Source of the DNA: Kiritimatiellaceae bacterium
Lineage (GTDB): Bacteria; Verrucomicrobiota; Kiritimatiellia; Kiritimatiellales; Tichowtungiaceae
NCBI GenBank assembly: GCA_013141415.1
Contig: JABFQY010000006.1
Span: 1 to 64,000 of the forward strand
DNA: 64,000 bases
Direction: 5' to 3'
Shown: positions 1 through 8,786 of the stretch, piece after piece
Numbering within the stretch: position 1 is the first letter of the stretch
Layout of the letters: every line of letters begins with the position of its first letter
Program-made: the position numbers and the translations under genes
Notes under the pieces: generated by a model
Seen by the model: only the letters and a program-made list of their open reading frames with translations
What the model was told of the DNA's origin: nothing
The model's database searches: none

Positions 1-619
1 GATGACGAATCACGACGATGATCATGATCACAGCAAAGATCAGTTGAATAATTCCGCCGCCCTTGCGTGTCTGCTGCTGGGAACTGCTGTAGCGTTCCTG
101 ATTCTGGACACCGGTCAATTCAACTCCGGAAACGGTCGCCGCCACCGAAGCCAGAGCCATCGCGCCGCTGCGCAGTCCGCCGCTATAATCGCCGTTGCGG
201 AACGCGGGCCGGACGTACTGGTCAATCAACCGCCCTGCCGCCGCATCCGGCAAGACACCTTCAAAACCGTAACCGGTTTCGATGCGGACTTTGCGGTCTT
301 CAATCGCGGCGATCAGTAGCAGTCCGTTGTCTTTGCCTTTCTGTCCAATTCCCCAGCGTGCAAAAAGCCGGTTGGCGAAATCGTCAATCTGCCCGCCTTC
401 CAGCGATTTCAGCGTCACCACCGAAACCTGCGCGCCGGTTTTCTGTTCCAGTTCGGCCAGAATTTTTTCCGTCGCGGCGCGATCGGCAGGATTCATCACG
501 TTGGCAAAATCGCTGACGTAACCGGCCGGTTTCAGTGAATTCAGCAGGCGGTCGGAGTCGGCCCGAACCGGCAGAACTCCGGCCAGCAGAACGAGAATTG
601 AAATATAAAATCTACGCAT
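1..619 (-). CDS. TPM-domain (YgcG-like) secreted membrane protein, partial
   Basis: Read leftward from an ATG at 617-619; the stop lies beyond the left edge, leaving about 206 residues. An AAGGTG ribosome site lies just upstream. The first ~20 residues are a signal peptide ending in VRA. The TPM domain follows (residues ~30-150) with the typical YVSDFANVM opening, the QVSVVTL strand, the FARWGIGQKGKDNGLLL block and the VRIETGYGFEGVLPD block. After a short polar linker a hydrophobic stretch (IIQLIFAVIMIIVVI) begins a membrane anchor. The family is exported and anchored; some members act in photosystem repair or in phosphatase activity, but the role here is unknown. The family call is safe, function open. 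Confidence 0.85.
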   Translation of the reverse strand, partial: MRRFYISILVLLAGVLPVRADSDRLLNSLKPAGYVSDFANVMNPADRAATEKILAELEQKTGAQVSVVTLKSLEGGQIDDFANRLFARWGIGQKGKDNGLLLIAAIEDRKVRIETGYGFEGVLPDAAAGRLIDQYVRPAFRNGDYSGGLRSGAMALASVAATVSGVELTGVQNQERYSSSQQQTRKGGGIIQLIFAVIMIIVVIRH

Positions 620-741
620 AAGCCGACACCTTACCGGCTTTCCAACCATTTTGAAACGCATCATTCATTTTTTCCGAGCCTTGTAAATACAGGCCGAAAT
701 GGTAATCCCGTGATTGCTTATCCTTTTCATCAGATTTTTAT

Positions 742-769
742 TTGACAGCCAAAACGAAAAGCGTATCTT
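742..769 (+). promoter_or_regulatory. Sigma-70-type promoter of the metY riboswitch transcript
   Basis: A perfect -35 TTGACA (742-747) is followed, after 16 bases, by a -10-like TATCTT (764-769). The predicted start near 776-777 falls immediately before the first aptamer base (779), which supports both assignments. Bases 620-741 upstream show no gene or recognisable signal. Confidence 0.75.
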
Positions 770-778
770 GCGCTCCAT

Positions 779-927
779 GCATTCAGAGAGGCGTGAGGTA
801 AACGCCCGGCAACCTGACAACCCAAGGTGCCACGGCCTGGCAAAAGGCGATGCGCCCCGTGAGGGGAAAGTTGATGGTCAACCGCATCTCACCTCGCCCT
901 CTCTGGCGGAATATTAAGAAAGAGAGG
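779..927 (+). promoter_or_regulatory. SAM-I-type riboswitch controlling metY (translational)
   Basis: The leader carries SAM-I core signatures in order: AGAGAGG (785-791), CCCGGCAACC, then AAGGTGCCA. P1 would be GCATTC (779-784) with GATGC (849-853, one bulged T). Two mutually exclusive folds are visible. In one, GATGCG (849-854) pairs with CGCATC (883-888), enclosing a CCCC-GTGA-GGGG hairpin and a GTTGA-TGG-TCAAC hairpin, and CCTCTCTG (898-905) pairs with CAGAGAGG (784-791). In the other, P1 forms and CCTCTCT (898-904) is free to pair with the ribosome-binding AGAGAGG (921-927). That predicts SAM blocking metY translation. The aptamer class is judged by eye; a SAM-I/IV variant is the alternative. 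Confidence 0.78.
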
Positions 928-934
928 AATAACC

Positions 935-2209
935 ATGAGCAAGAATACCGAAACGCTGGCGCTTCATGCCGGCTACACCCCGGACTCCACAGGCAGCTGT
1001 GCGGTTCCCGTTTACAGAACCAGTGCCTATGTCTTCCGCGACACCGAGCACGCCGCCAATCTGTTCGGCTTGAAAGAGCTGGGCAATATTTATTCGCGGC
1101 TGATGAACCCGACGAACGATGTGCTCGAACAGCGCGTCGCCGCGCTCGAAGGCGGAGCCGCCGCTCTTGCAGTAGCGTCCGGCACGGCAGCCATCTTCTA
1201 CAGCATCATCAACCTCGCTCAGGCCGGTGATGAAATCGTGGCGTCTAGCAACCTCTACGGCGGAACCTACACGCAGTTCAACAACATCCTGCCGCAGCTG
1301 GGCATTAAGGTGAAATTTGTCGATCCGACCGATCCGCAGAACTTCGCCAAGGCGATCACGGCTAAAACGAAAGCCCTCTATACCGAAACCATCGGCAATC
1401 CGTCGCTAGACGTTTCTGACATCGAGGCCATCTCGAAGATTGCACACGCCCACGGCCTGCCGCTGATCGTGGACAGCACCTTCACCACGCCGCACCTGCT
1501 CCGTCCGATCGAACACGGCGCCGACATCGTTGTGCATTCGCTCACCAAATGGCTGGGCGGACACGGCAACGGCATCGGCGGCATCGTAGTGGATTCCGGC
1601 AAGTTCAACTGGGTAACCGGCAAACATCCCCTACTCTCCGAGCCGGACGACAGCTATCACGGCATCCGCTACGCCATCGACCTTCCGGACGGACTTCGGC
1701 CGCTGGCCTACATTCTGCGGATGAGACTGGTACCGCTACGGAACCTCGGCGCGTGTCTTTCGCCCGACAATGCGTGGCAGTTCCTGCAAGGCATTGAAAC
1801 ACTCGCCCTACGCATGGAGCGTCACAGCGAAAATGCGCTGGCCGTTGCGAAGTTCCTTGAGAAACAGGCCGAGATCGACTGGGTCCGCTTCCCCGGACTC
1901 GAAAGCCATCCATCATACAAGATCGCGAAGAAACTTTTCAAAAACGGTTTCGGCGCGACGGTGGTTTTCGAAGTCAAAGGCGGCGAACAGGCCGGTAAGA
2001 AGTTCATCGAAAAGCTTCAGCTCTTCTCGCACCTCGCCAACGTTGGCGACGCGAAGAGCCTGGCAATTCATCCGGCGACCACGACGCACTCTCAGCTTAC
2101 GGCTGAGCAGCAGGCAGAAGGCGGAATTACACCCGGCCTGATCCGTCTCTCCGTCGGCTTGGAGCACATCGACGATATTCTCGCCGATCTGAAACAAGCG
2201 CTGAAATAG
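935..2209 (+). CDS. metY: O-acetylhomoserine sulfhydrylase (aminocarboxypropyltransferase)
   Basis: A 424-residue PLP-dependent Cys/Met-metabolism enzyme that makes homocysteine from O-acetylhomoserine and sulfide. It shows the N-terminal ALHAGYTPD start of MetY enzymes, YSRLMNPTNDVLEQRVAALEGG, the ASGTAAI phosphate-binding stretch and the Schiff-base lysine K205 in SLTKWLGGHG. The length fits the family (about 425-430). The start follows AGAGAGG by 7 bases, and that site is the predicted riboswitch target. Together with metX downstream it forms the direct-sulfhydrylation route to methionine. Cystathionine gamma-synthase is less likely because the protein is longer and carries the MetY-specific start. 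Confidence 0.95.
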   Translation: MSKNTETLALHAGYTPDSTGSCAVPVYRTSAYVFRDTEHAANLFGLKELGNIYSRLMNPTNDVLEQRVAALEGGAAALAVASGTAAIFYSIINLAQAGDEIVASSNLYGGTYTQFNNILPQLGIKVKFVDPTDPQNFAKAITAKTKALYTETIGNPSLDVSDIEAISKIAHAHGLPLIVDSTFTTPHLLRPIEHGADIVVHSLTKWLGGHGNGIGGIVVDSGKFNWVTGKHPLLSEPDDSYHGIRYAIDLPDGLRPLAYILRMRLVPLRNLGACLSPDNAWQFLQGIETLALRMERHSENALAVAKFLEKQAEIDWVRFPGLESHPSYKIAKKLFKNGFGATVVFEVKGGEQAGKKFIEKLQLFSHLANVGDAKSLAIHPATTTHSQLTAEQQAEGGITPGLIRLSVGLEHIDDILADLKQALK

Positions 2210-2232
2210 CAAATGGAAGAAATGAATGGTGG

Positions 2233-2270
2233 AATACCGGAAGAAATTCCGGTATTTCATTATTTGTTTT
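2233..2270 (+). terminator. Stem-loop with T-rich tail between metY and metX
   Basis: A perfect 10-bp stem AATACCGGAA (2233-2242) / TTCCGGTATT (2247-2256) with a GAAA loop is followed by TCATTATTTGTTTT. It looks like an intrinsic terminator, perhaps leaky, lowering metX expression relative to metY. A mRNA-stabilising hairpin is the alternative. Confidence 0.6.
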
Positions 2271-2277
2271 AAAAATT

Positions 2278-3408
2278 ATGAAAACCGTTGAAACCCAATT
2301 TTTCACCTATGACACGCTGACGCTGAAAAGCGGGGTCCGCTTCGGCCCCGTCACGCTGGCGTACGAAACCTACGGCACGCTGAACGAAAAGCGCGACAAT
2401 GCCATCCTGCTGTTTCACGCGCTTTCCGGTTCGCAGCACGCCGCAGGCTTTAATCCCGCCGTGCCCGGCACCGGTGAAAAATGGAACGCCGATTGCCAGA
2501 CCGGCTGGTGGAGCGACTACATCGGGCCGGGAAAAATTATTGATACCAACCGGTTCTTCGTGATCTGCATCAACTATTTCGGCGGATGCTACGGCAGCAC
2601 CGGCCCGTCCTCCATCAATCCCGCCACCGGCAAACCTTACGGCGGAGGTTTCCCCCGCATTCACTTCAGCGACATTGTGGACTCACAGCTTCCGCTGCTT
2701 GCACATTTCGGCATCAAAAAACTGCACGCAACCATCGGTGCATCGCTCGGTGGAATGCTCGTCGCCAATCTGGCGGCCCGCTATCCGCAGATCACAGACC
2801 GTATCATCGCCATTGCCTGCGGCATCGAGCCGACCACGCTGATCCGCGCCCATAACATCGAGCAGATTCTGGCCATTGAAAACGACCCGAACTTCCGCAA
2901 CGGCGATTATTACGACGGCGAACCGCCACTGCGCGGACTGGCGCTGGCGCGGATGATTTCGCATAAGACATTCGTTTCGCTGGATTTTATCGAAGCGCGC
3001 GCTCAAAACCGCTGGGAGCAGGAATACGACGAATTTTCGTGGTACAAAGTCTGTTCCCCGCTGGAATCCTACATCCTGCATCAGGGACGCAAACTGGTTC
3101 GCCGCTTCGACGCCAACACCTACCTGCAGTTAGTCGCCGCCTGGTCGGAATATCACCTGCTGCGAGACACCGGAGCGCCGGATTACGCCACTCTGTTCAA
3201 AGCCTGCGCAAACCAGCGCTACCTGATTTTCACAATTGACGACGACTACTGCTTCTATCCCGAAGAGCAGGAATACTACCGGAAGAAACTCGAAGAGGGC
3301 CGCGTTCCGGTCAAACATGTCATTGTGCATTCGGACAAAGGTCACGATTCTTTTCTGCTGGAGCCTCACCTTTACGAGAACGATCTCCGCCAAGCACTGA
3401 ACAGTTGA
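2278..3408 (+). CDS. metX: Homoserine O-acetyltransferase
   Basis: A 376-residue alpha/beta-hydrolase-fold acyltransferase that makes O-acetylhomoserine, the substrate of the upstream metY product. Visible features are the LAYETYGTLN start, HALSGSQHAAG, the nucleophile S156 in GASLGGM, the SHKTFVSLDF stretch typical of MetX, and the C-terminal GHDSFLLEP carrying the catalytic histidine. The length is normal. No clear ribosome site precedes the ATG. The gene starts just after a stem-loop, so its transcription probably depends on readthrough from the riboswitch-controlled metY message. A succinyl-CoA preference cannot be excluded from sequence alone. Confidence 0.95.
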   Translation: MKTVETQFFTYDTLTLKSGVRFGPVTLAYETYGTLNEKRDNAILLFHALSGSQHAAGFNPAVPGTGEKWNADCQTGWWSDYIGPGKIIDTNRFFVICINYFGGCYGSTGPSSINPATGKPYGGGFPRIHFSDIVDSQLPLLAHFGIKKLHATIGASLGGMLVANLAARYPQITDRIIAIACGIEPTTLIRAHNIEQILAIENDPNFRNGDYYDGEPPLRGLALARMISHKTFVSLDFIEARAQNRWEQEYDEFSWYKVCSPLESYILHQGRKLVRRFDANTYLQLVAAWSEYHLLRDTGAPDYATLFKACANQRYLIFTIDDDYCFYPEEQEYYRKKLEEGRVPVKHVIVHSDKGHDSFLLEPHLYENDLRQALNS

Positions 3409-3415
3409 ACCCGTT

Positions 3416-4891
3416 ATGCATTTGAGTCTGCACATCTTATGGGCGCTCGTATGGATATGCCATCTGACCGCTTTTGTGCTCGTCACGTTTCACTGCCTTC
3501 AGCGCCGCCGCAACGCCACCTCCACTCTCCTCTGGATATTCATCGCCTGGTCGTTCCCGGCGATCGGCCCGCTCTTCTATCTCAGCTTCGGCATTGATCG
3601 CGTCGGCGACCGCGGCTTTTTGAAGTTCCTCGCCGACGAACATATATTGGAAACCCGCAAAGGAACTCAAATTGCCGCACCGCGCGCCTACTGGCACCAT
3701 CTCACCGGTGCACCGGCCGAAAACGAATTCCAGCGCGAACTCAACCGGACGCTTGACGCTCTGATTCCGGACCATCCCGCGCTCGCCGGCAACCGTCTCG
3801 TGCCGCTGGTGGATGGCGACGAAGCCTACCCGCGCATGCTCGAAGCCATCCGGAGTGCCAAACGCCACATCCATCTCCAGAGCTATATCATCGGTAACGA
3901 TGAGATCAGCCGAAAATTCATGGACGCCCTCGCCGCCAAAGCCGCAGAAGGTGTTCAGGTGCGCCTGCTTTACGACCGCTTCGGCTCCAGCAGCGCTCTC
4001 TTTGGCGGACTATTCCGCCGGGCGCGCAAAGTTCCGAACTTCCGCGTCGCCGGCTGGACACAGGCCAATCCGCTCAAACGCCAGTTTCAAATTAACCTGC
4101 GCAACCACCGCAAAACCCTGGTCGTGGATGGAGAGATCGGGTTTTTCGGCGGCATCAATCTGCTCGACGACCACATCACCCGCCCCGGCAAACCGCCCAT
4201 CCGCGACTACCACTTCGAGGTTGAAGGCCCGATCGTTCAGGAACTGCAATATTCCTTCCTGCGCGACTGGTACTTCATCACGGAAGAATCTCCGGAAAAA
4301 CTGCTGACGGAGGAATACTTCCCGCATGCAAACCCCGCCGGAGAAATCACCGCCCGCCTTATCAGCACCGGCCCTTCCACCGTCGAAGATGTCGCCACCG
4401 AAAGTTTTTTTAACAGCATCGTGCTGGCCAAAAAACAGATTCTCGCCGTCACGCCCTACTTTGTTCCGCCGGAAGATATTCTCCGCGCTTTGCGTTCCGC
4501 CGCCCTGCGCGGCGTGGATGTTCATCTCGTGGTGCCGAAAGAAAACAACCACCGCTACGCCGGTTACGCCAGCCGCGCCCTCTACGAAGAACTCCTGCTG
4601 GCCGGCGTACACATTCATGAACGCCGTCCGCCGTTCATGCATGCCAAGGCGCTTATCATTGACGGAGAATTTTCACTCGTTGGAACCGCCAACCTCGACG
4701 TGCGCAGTCTGCATCTGAACTACGAAACCTGTCTCGCGGTTTACAGCACGGAATTCACCGACGCCATGAAAGAGATTATCCACGAAGATATCGCCTCCAG
4801 CGACGAAGTCCTTCTTGCCGACTGGCAAGCCCGTCCGGCGGCCTACCGCCTGCGCGAAAACCTCGCCGCACTCTTAACGCCGATACTCTGA
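3416..4891 (+). CDS. cls: Cardiolipin synthase (phospholipase D family)
   Basis: A 491-residue membrane enzyme that condenses phosphatidyl groups to form cardiolipin. Two N-terminal hydrophobic segments (about residues 4-27 and 36-58) match the PLDc_N region. Two HKD motifs follow: H231-K233-D238 (NHRKTLVVDGEIGFFGG) and H409-K411-D416 (MHAKALIIDGEFSLVG). Length and domain order match bacterial ClsA. It begins 7 bases after metX with no evident ribosome site, so it is probably co-transcribed, although the pathways are unrelated. Confidence 0.93.
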   Translation: MHLSLHILWALVWICHLTAFVLVTFHCLQRRRNATSTLLWIFIAWSFPAIGPLFYLSFGIDRVGDRGFLKFLADEHILETRKGTQIAAPRAYWHHLTGAPAENEFQRELNRTLDALIPDHPALAGNRLVPLVDGDEAYPRMLEAIRSAKRHIHLQSYIIGNDEISRKFMDALAAKAAEGVQVRLLYDRFGSSSALFGGLFRRARKVPNFRVAGWTQANPLKRQFQINLRNHRKTLVVDGEIGFFGGINLLDDHITRPGKPPIRDYHFEVEGPIVQELQYSFLRDWYFITEESPEKLLTEEYFPHANPAGEITARLISTGPSTVEDVATESFFNSIVLAKKQILAVTPYFVPPEDILRALRSAALRGVDVHLVVPKENNHRYAGYASRALYEELLLAGVHIHERRPPFMHAKALIIDGEFSLVGTANLDVRSLHLNYETCLAVYSTEFTDAMKEIIHEDIASSDEVLLADWQARPAAYRLRENLAALLTPIL

Positions 4892-4927
4892 AAATGTTCT
4901 ATAACTTTTCGCGATTGAGGTGTCGGT

Positions 4928-5133
4928 ATAGCCGGAACTCAGGCGAAGCCGTGGATCCGGCTATTAACACTCATACCAGATGCGTATGAGGTTCGGTCTT
5001 TATGGCAAGGCCGCCGGGACGGCGGCGGTACGTATCGCAACCGTCCCGGTTGCCTTGTTTATAAACCGAATATCATGCGGTTTTTGTATCAGAAGCCGGA
5101 TCTACGGGCGAATACGCTCTAAGTTCCGGCTTT
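4928..5133. repeat. Long imperfect palindrome (MITE-like), about 206 bp
   Basis: The intergenic segment folds back on itself around TACGTA (5029-5034). Matching arms include GCCGGAACT (4931-4939) with AGTTCCGGC (5122-5130), GATCCGGCT with AGCCGGATC, and CGGGACGG with CCGTCCCG near the centre. There is no open reading frame inside. It occupies most of the 264-base gap after cls, at the outer edge of a decayed accessory patch. A non-autonomous mobile element or a long hairpin RNA would both look like this. Confidence 0.7.
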
Positions 5134-5155
5134 ACCTTTTGCGGCGCTTAAATCG

Positions 5156-5284
5156 TTAATGATCCAGCAGCCGTTTCCCTTTTTCAGTCAGACGGTATTT
5201 TTGCGTCGGGCTGTTCGGAGAATCCGGCGCGGTCATTTCAATATATCCGGCGGCCAGGGCTGGATTTAGATAGTCTTGGACAAA
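5156..5284 (-). pseudogene. C-terminal remnant of an AlbA_2-type regulator / ATP-binding protein
   Basis: Read leftward, about 42 codons encode a winged-helix tail containing FVQDYLNPALAAGYIEMT, a proline/serine hinge, then QKYRLTEKGKRLL and a stop at 5156-5158. This is the usual C-terminus of AlbA_2-domain putative transcriptional regulators. A stop lies immediately upstream in frame and there is no start, so only the tail survives. It overlaps the 3' end of the neighbouring small gene in another frame. Family recognition is from memory of the tail motif. Confidence 0.6.
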
Positions 5285-5511
5285 TCAAAGCCGTCTGCTT
5301 CAACTCCATCAGCGGAACAGGCGGGTAGATCGTTTTCATCAATCACGAGTTCTTCCACGGCATAAGGCGGGCCATTTAGCCAGCGCGGGTCATCCTTCGG
5401 AATATCAGCGAGACAGATTGCCGCGACGGTGCGGGTGCCAATGTCTGTGCAAAGCCAGCGTTTGCCGGACATCTCGAATTCCATCCCGATTTTGAAGTCT
5501 GAGGATTTCAT
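5266..5511 (-). CDS. Small hypothetical protein (81 aa)
   Basis: An 81-residue acidic soluble protein with no membrane segment. It begins MKSSDFKIGMEFEMSGKRW and contains TDIGTRTVAAICL and PPYAVEELVIDENDL, a strand-rich pattern that looks conserved, but I cannot name a family. No Shine-Dalgarno site is evident. It lies downstream of the Fic gene on the same strand, separated by 220 bases, and its last codons overlap the regulator-tail relic. It may be cargo of the decayed tmRNA-side island. Confidence 0.55.
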   Translation of the reverse strand: MKSSDFKIGMEFEMSGKRWLCTDIGTRTVAAICLADIPKDDPRWLNGPPYAVEELVIDENDLPACSADGVEADGFDLSKTI

Positions 5512-5524
5512 GTTTTATAGTTCA

Positions 5525-5548
5525 TTACTTGCTGGGTTACTTGCTGGG
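5525..5548. repeat. Two tandem copies of a 12-base unit
   Basis: TTACTTGCTGGG occurs twice head to tail (5525-5536 and 5537-5548) in the spacer upstream of the 81-residue gene. It may be slippage within decaying DNA; no function is evident. Confidence 0.6.
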
Positions 5549-5615
5549 TCGAAAGCTTTTTCATACAGGCAAAACAACCAATTCGCTTTTAATCCATCGG
5601 GATTTCGGGCATATT

Positions 5616-5795
5616 ATGAGCGTGAAAACACTGGTACAGCAAAACCCCTATTTGAGAAATCCAGCCAAGCGACTTGCCATGCTGACCCATAGCGTCCGCG
5701 AGTCTTCGATTTTCGAGGGCGCACGGTGTTTTCATGCCTCCGGTTCCCGCATACGGTCTTCCACGCATGTCCTGAAGAAATCCGCCAAAGGCTGA
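5616..5795 (+). pseudogene. Truncated small gene, N-terminal part only
   Basis: A rightward frame opens with ATG at 5616. Its first ~36 codons look like genuine protein, with MSVKTLVQQNPYLRNP, then AKRLAMLTHSV and RESSIFEGA. The remaining codons to the stop at 5795 have no protein character and run antisense into the 3' end of the Fic gene. The likely reading is that a small gene's 5' part was joined to foreign DNA. I recognise the NPYLR...SSxFEGA pattern as recurring in small accessory-gene proteins but cannot assign a function. Confidence 0.4.
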
Positions 5796-6391
5796 GTTTC
5801 CTGCGAATAGCCTTTGATTACAGCGTTGAGATACTCAATTTTTCTCTTCATAGAACCGCGTCCGGAAAAGTTGTAGAGCGGGAGCGGATACCCGGCTTGC
5901 AGGAACATTAAATCAGCCAGCCAGCGAGCCAGCCTTCCATTGCCTTCCCGAAACGGGTGAACCAGTAAAAGCTCGGCGTGAATGACCGCGACTGCGACGG
6001 AAACTTTTTCCAGCGTTCCCGCCCGGCAAGGGGTGCGTTTTTTCAGAAAGTCCTTTTCCAGCACCGCCATGTTTTGGGAAACACGGATCGCAGGCGGCCA
6101 GCGGAAACTGCCTTTCTGCATTTCAACGGTTCTATAGCGTCCAGCCCACTCATAAATTCCGCCCAGCCAGTCTTTGTGCATTTGGCAGATCAAACCGGCG
6201 GTGAAGGACGTTTCGGCAGTGATAATGCCTAGATAGCGTTCCTGCACGGCAAGCAAGGCATCGGCTTCCGCCCGATCCATTTCTGTTTTACGGGTGATTC
6301 CTTTGAGGTTGCGCAGAACCCGCTTGCCGGAGCTGGGCTGCCACTCGCCTTCAATTCCGGTACTCCAATATCTGGAAGGATTCTTTTTCAT
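5732..6391 (-). CDS. Fic family protein (predicted AMP-transferase)
   Basis: A 219-residue protein with the Fic core motif HPFREGNGRLAR at residues 145-156, which supplies the catalytic histidine and anion-binding loop that transfer AMP (or another nucleotide group) to a target hydroxyl. Near the N-terminus STGIEG (10-15) matches the inhibitory (S/T)xxxE(G/N) motif, so the protein probably carries its own inhibitory helix with the glutamate at E14 and needs no separate antitoxin. The core is intact, unlike its neighbours. Located in the accessory patch next to tmRNA, it could act in signalling or as a toxin; the target is unknown. Confidence 0.88.
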   Translation of the reverse strand: MKKNPSRYWSTGIEGEWQPSSGKRVLRNLKGITRKTEMDRAEADALLAVQERYLGIITAETSFTAGLICQMHKDWLGGIYEWAGRYRTVEMQKGSFRWPPAIRVSQNMAVLEKDFLKKRTPCRAGTLEKVSVAVAVIHAELLLVHPFREGNGRLARWLADLMFLQAGYPLPLYNFSGRGSMKRKIEYLNAVIKGYSQETQPLADFFRTCVEDRMREPEA

Positions 6392-6465
6392 TTTCTAGCA
6401 ATCATCACCTGATTCATTTTCTTGACTGGCTCGATTGTTAACACCGCCCGTTTCTGCATCAATTA

Positions 6466-6612
6466 TCAAAGCAGCTCCCGGATCAACAGCCGAAAATAAA
6501 TGGTGAATATTTCTTCTCGATAGCCGGGGGAAAGATAATGCCGCCGGTTCTCTTCAAAATCTTTGGCGAGCTCTTGGACGGCGGCGAAGGCGGTTTCAAA
6601 GGTGGATTGCAT
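6466..6612 (-). pseudogene. N-terminal relic of a type IIG-like restriction enzyme
   Basis: Forty-eight codons from the ATG at 6610-6612 include VQELAKDFEENRRHYLSPGY, resembling the first 40 residues of large Eco57I-like restriction-modification proteins. Those normally continue with a DFID...ALGWDV block. Here the frame diverges (REEIFTIYFRLL) and stops at 6466. It begins about 60 bases beyond the tmRNA 3' end, where integrated elements often start. It is too short to function. The family link is an inference from motif memory. Confidence 0.5.
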
Positions 6613-6673
6613 GGCAGGAACGTAGCAGACGGACAAAAACAGGGCAACCCCCCGCCAACGAAGAGTTTTAAAA

Positions 6674-7031
6674 TGGTGGAGGTGGGGGGAATCGAACCCC
6701 CGTCCGCCCAAGCGTCACAACAGCTTCTACGTGTGTAGTCTGCCTTTAAGGTCTCGCCTTCGTGACTGTCAGCAGACAGGGCCATCACGAACGCCAGCAG
6801 CCTGTTGGAGTTTCGCCCCGCGGTCCGGCTGCCCGGCTTTGGAACTATCCTGCTGTCGTCGTCTTCATCCTCTCAGCAGGTGTCAGAGGGAAGACGTCGG
6901 GCCTTTATTTAGGCCGCGAGTGCGTACTGTTCGTTGGCACTTATTGTTTTTGCCGGCTTTTTTACGAGGCCAACCGACACCCTCGACACGCCACTGAAGC
7001 TTCAACTTAAACGTCGAAACCAGTCACCCCC
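6674..7031 (-). ncRNA. ssrA: Transfer-messenger RNA (tmRNA)
   Basis: The 358-nt gene reads leftward. The 5' end GGGGGTGACTGGTTTCGACG and the 3' end GGTTCGATTCCCCCCACC...ACCA form the tRNA-like acceptor (7 bp, one G-U) and T-arm, and CCA is encoded at 6674-6676. The tag frame runs from the resume codon GCA (6951-6953) to TAA (6909-6911) and specifies AKTISANEQYALAA, with the ALAA end recognised by ClpXP-type proteases. Stalled ribosomes are rescued together with SmpB, encoded at 47152-47628. The 3' end is a classic integration site, and relics of accessory genes lie just beyond it. Confidence 0.97.
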
Positions 7032-7096
7032 GTTTTTTGAGGCGGGGATATCGTCTCACAAACAGCGTGAAACGCAACCCCGCAGATTTTTTCCGA

Positions 7097-8407
<1,311 letters not shown>

Positions 8408-8583
8408 GAACCTTCTTTTCCGTCCGGAATATATTAAAACTCTCTGCCTGCCGGACGTGTAGGGAAAGAAGATGCCGCGCTGTTCGCGGCGTGTGATTCG
8501 TAAAGCCGAACCAATTGAGCGGAGGGTTGTAGGCTTCTGCCGTCTCCGTGTCAACTGAAGAGTTCTCCCGCAGAACACGCAGA

Positions 8584-8635
8584 AAAACACAGAAGGCTTC
8601 CAACCCTTAAAGAATTCTGCGCCCTTCTGTGTTTT
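8584..8635. repeat. Inverted repeat in the 379-base gap upstream of the helicase
   Basis: AAAACACAGAAGG (8584-8596) and CCTTCTGTGTTTT (8623-8635) form a perfect 13-bp stem with a 26-base loop and extra T residues to 8637. Read rightward it could terminate transcription, but no rightward gene precedes it, so a dispersed repeat is also possible. The rest of 8408-8786 holds only the divergent start regions of the two flanking genes. Confidence 0.5.
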
Positions 8636-8786
8636 TTGCGGGGAAGATTTTCCAAGGTTCGGAAGAAACGTTTTCCAATCATTGAAAACTCTTTGCCGAC
8701 CACAAGACAACCTGCTATAGATTCGGTGCGCCGCAGGCGTTCGTATAAAATATAAATGACTAACTAAACGACTGGAGCTAACGCTG

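Noticed and set aside
5429-5692. Rightward 87-codon frame starting at 5429
   Set aside because: It is antisense to the 81-residue gene and passes through the 12-base tandem repeat; no ribosome site.
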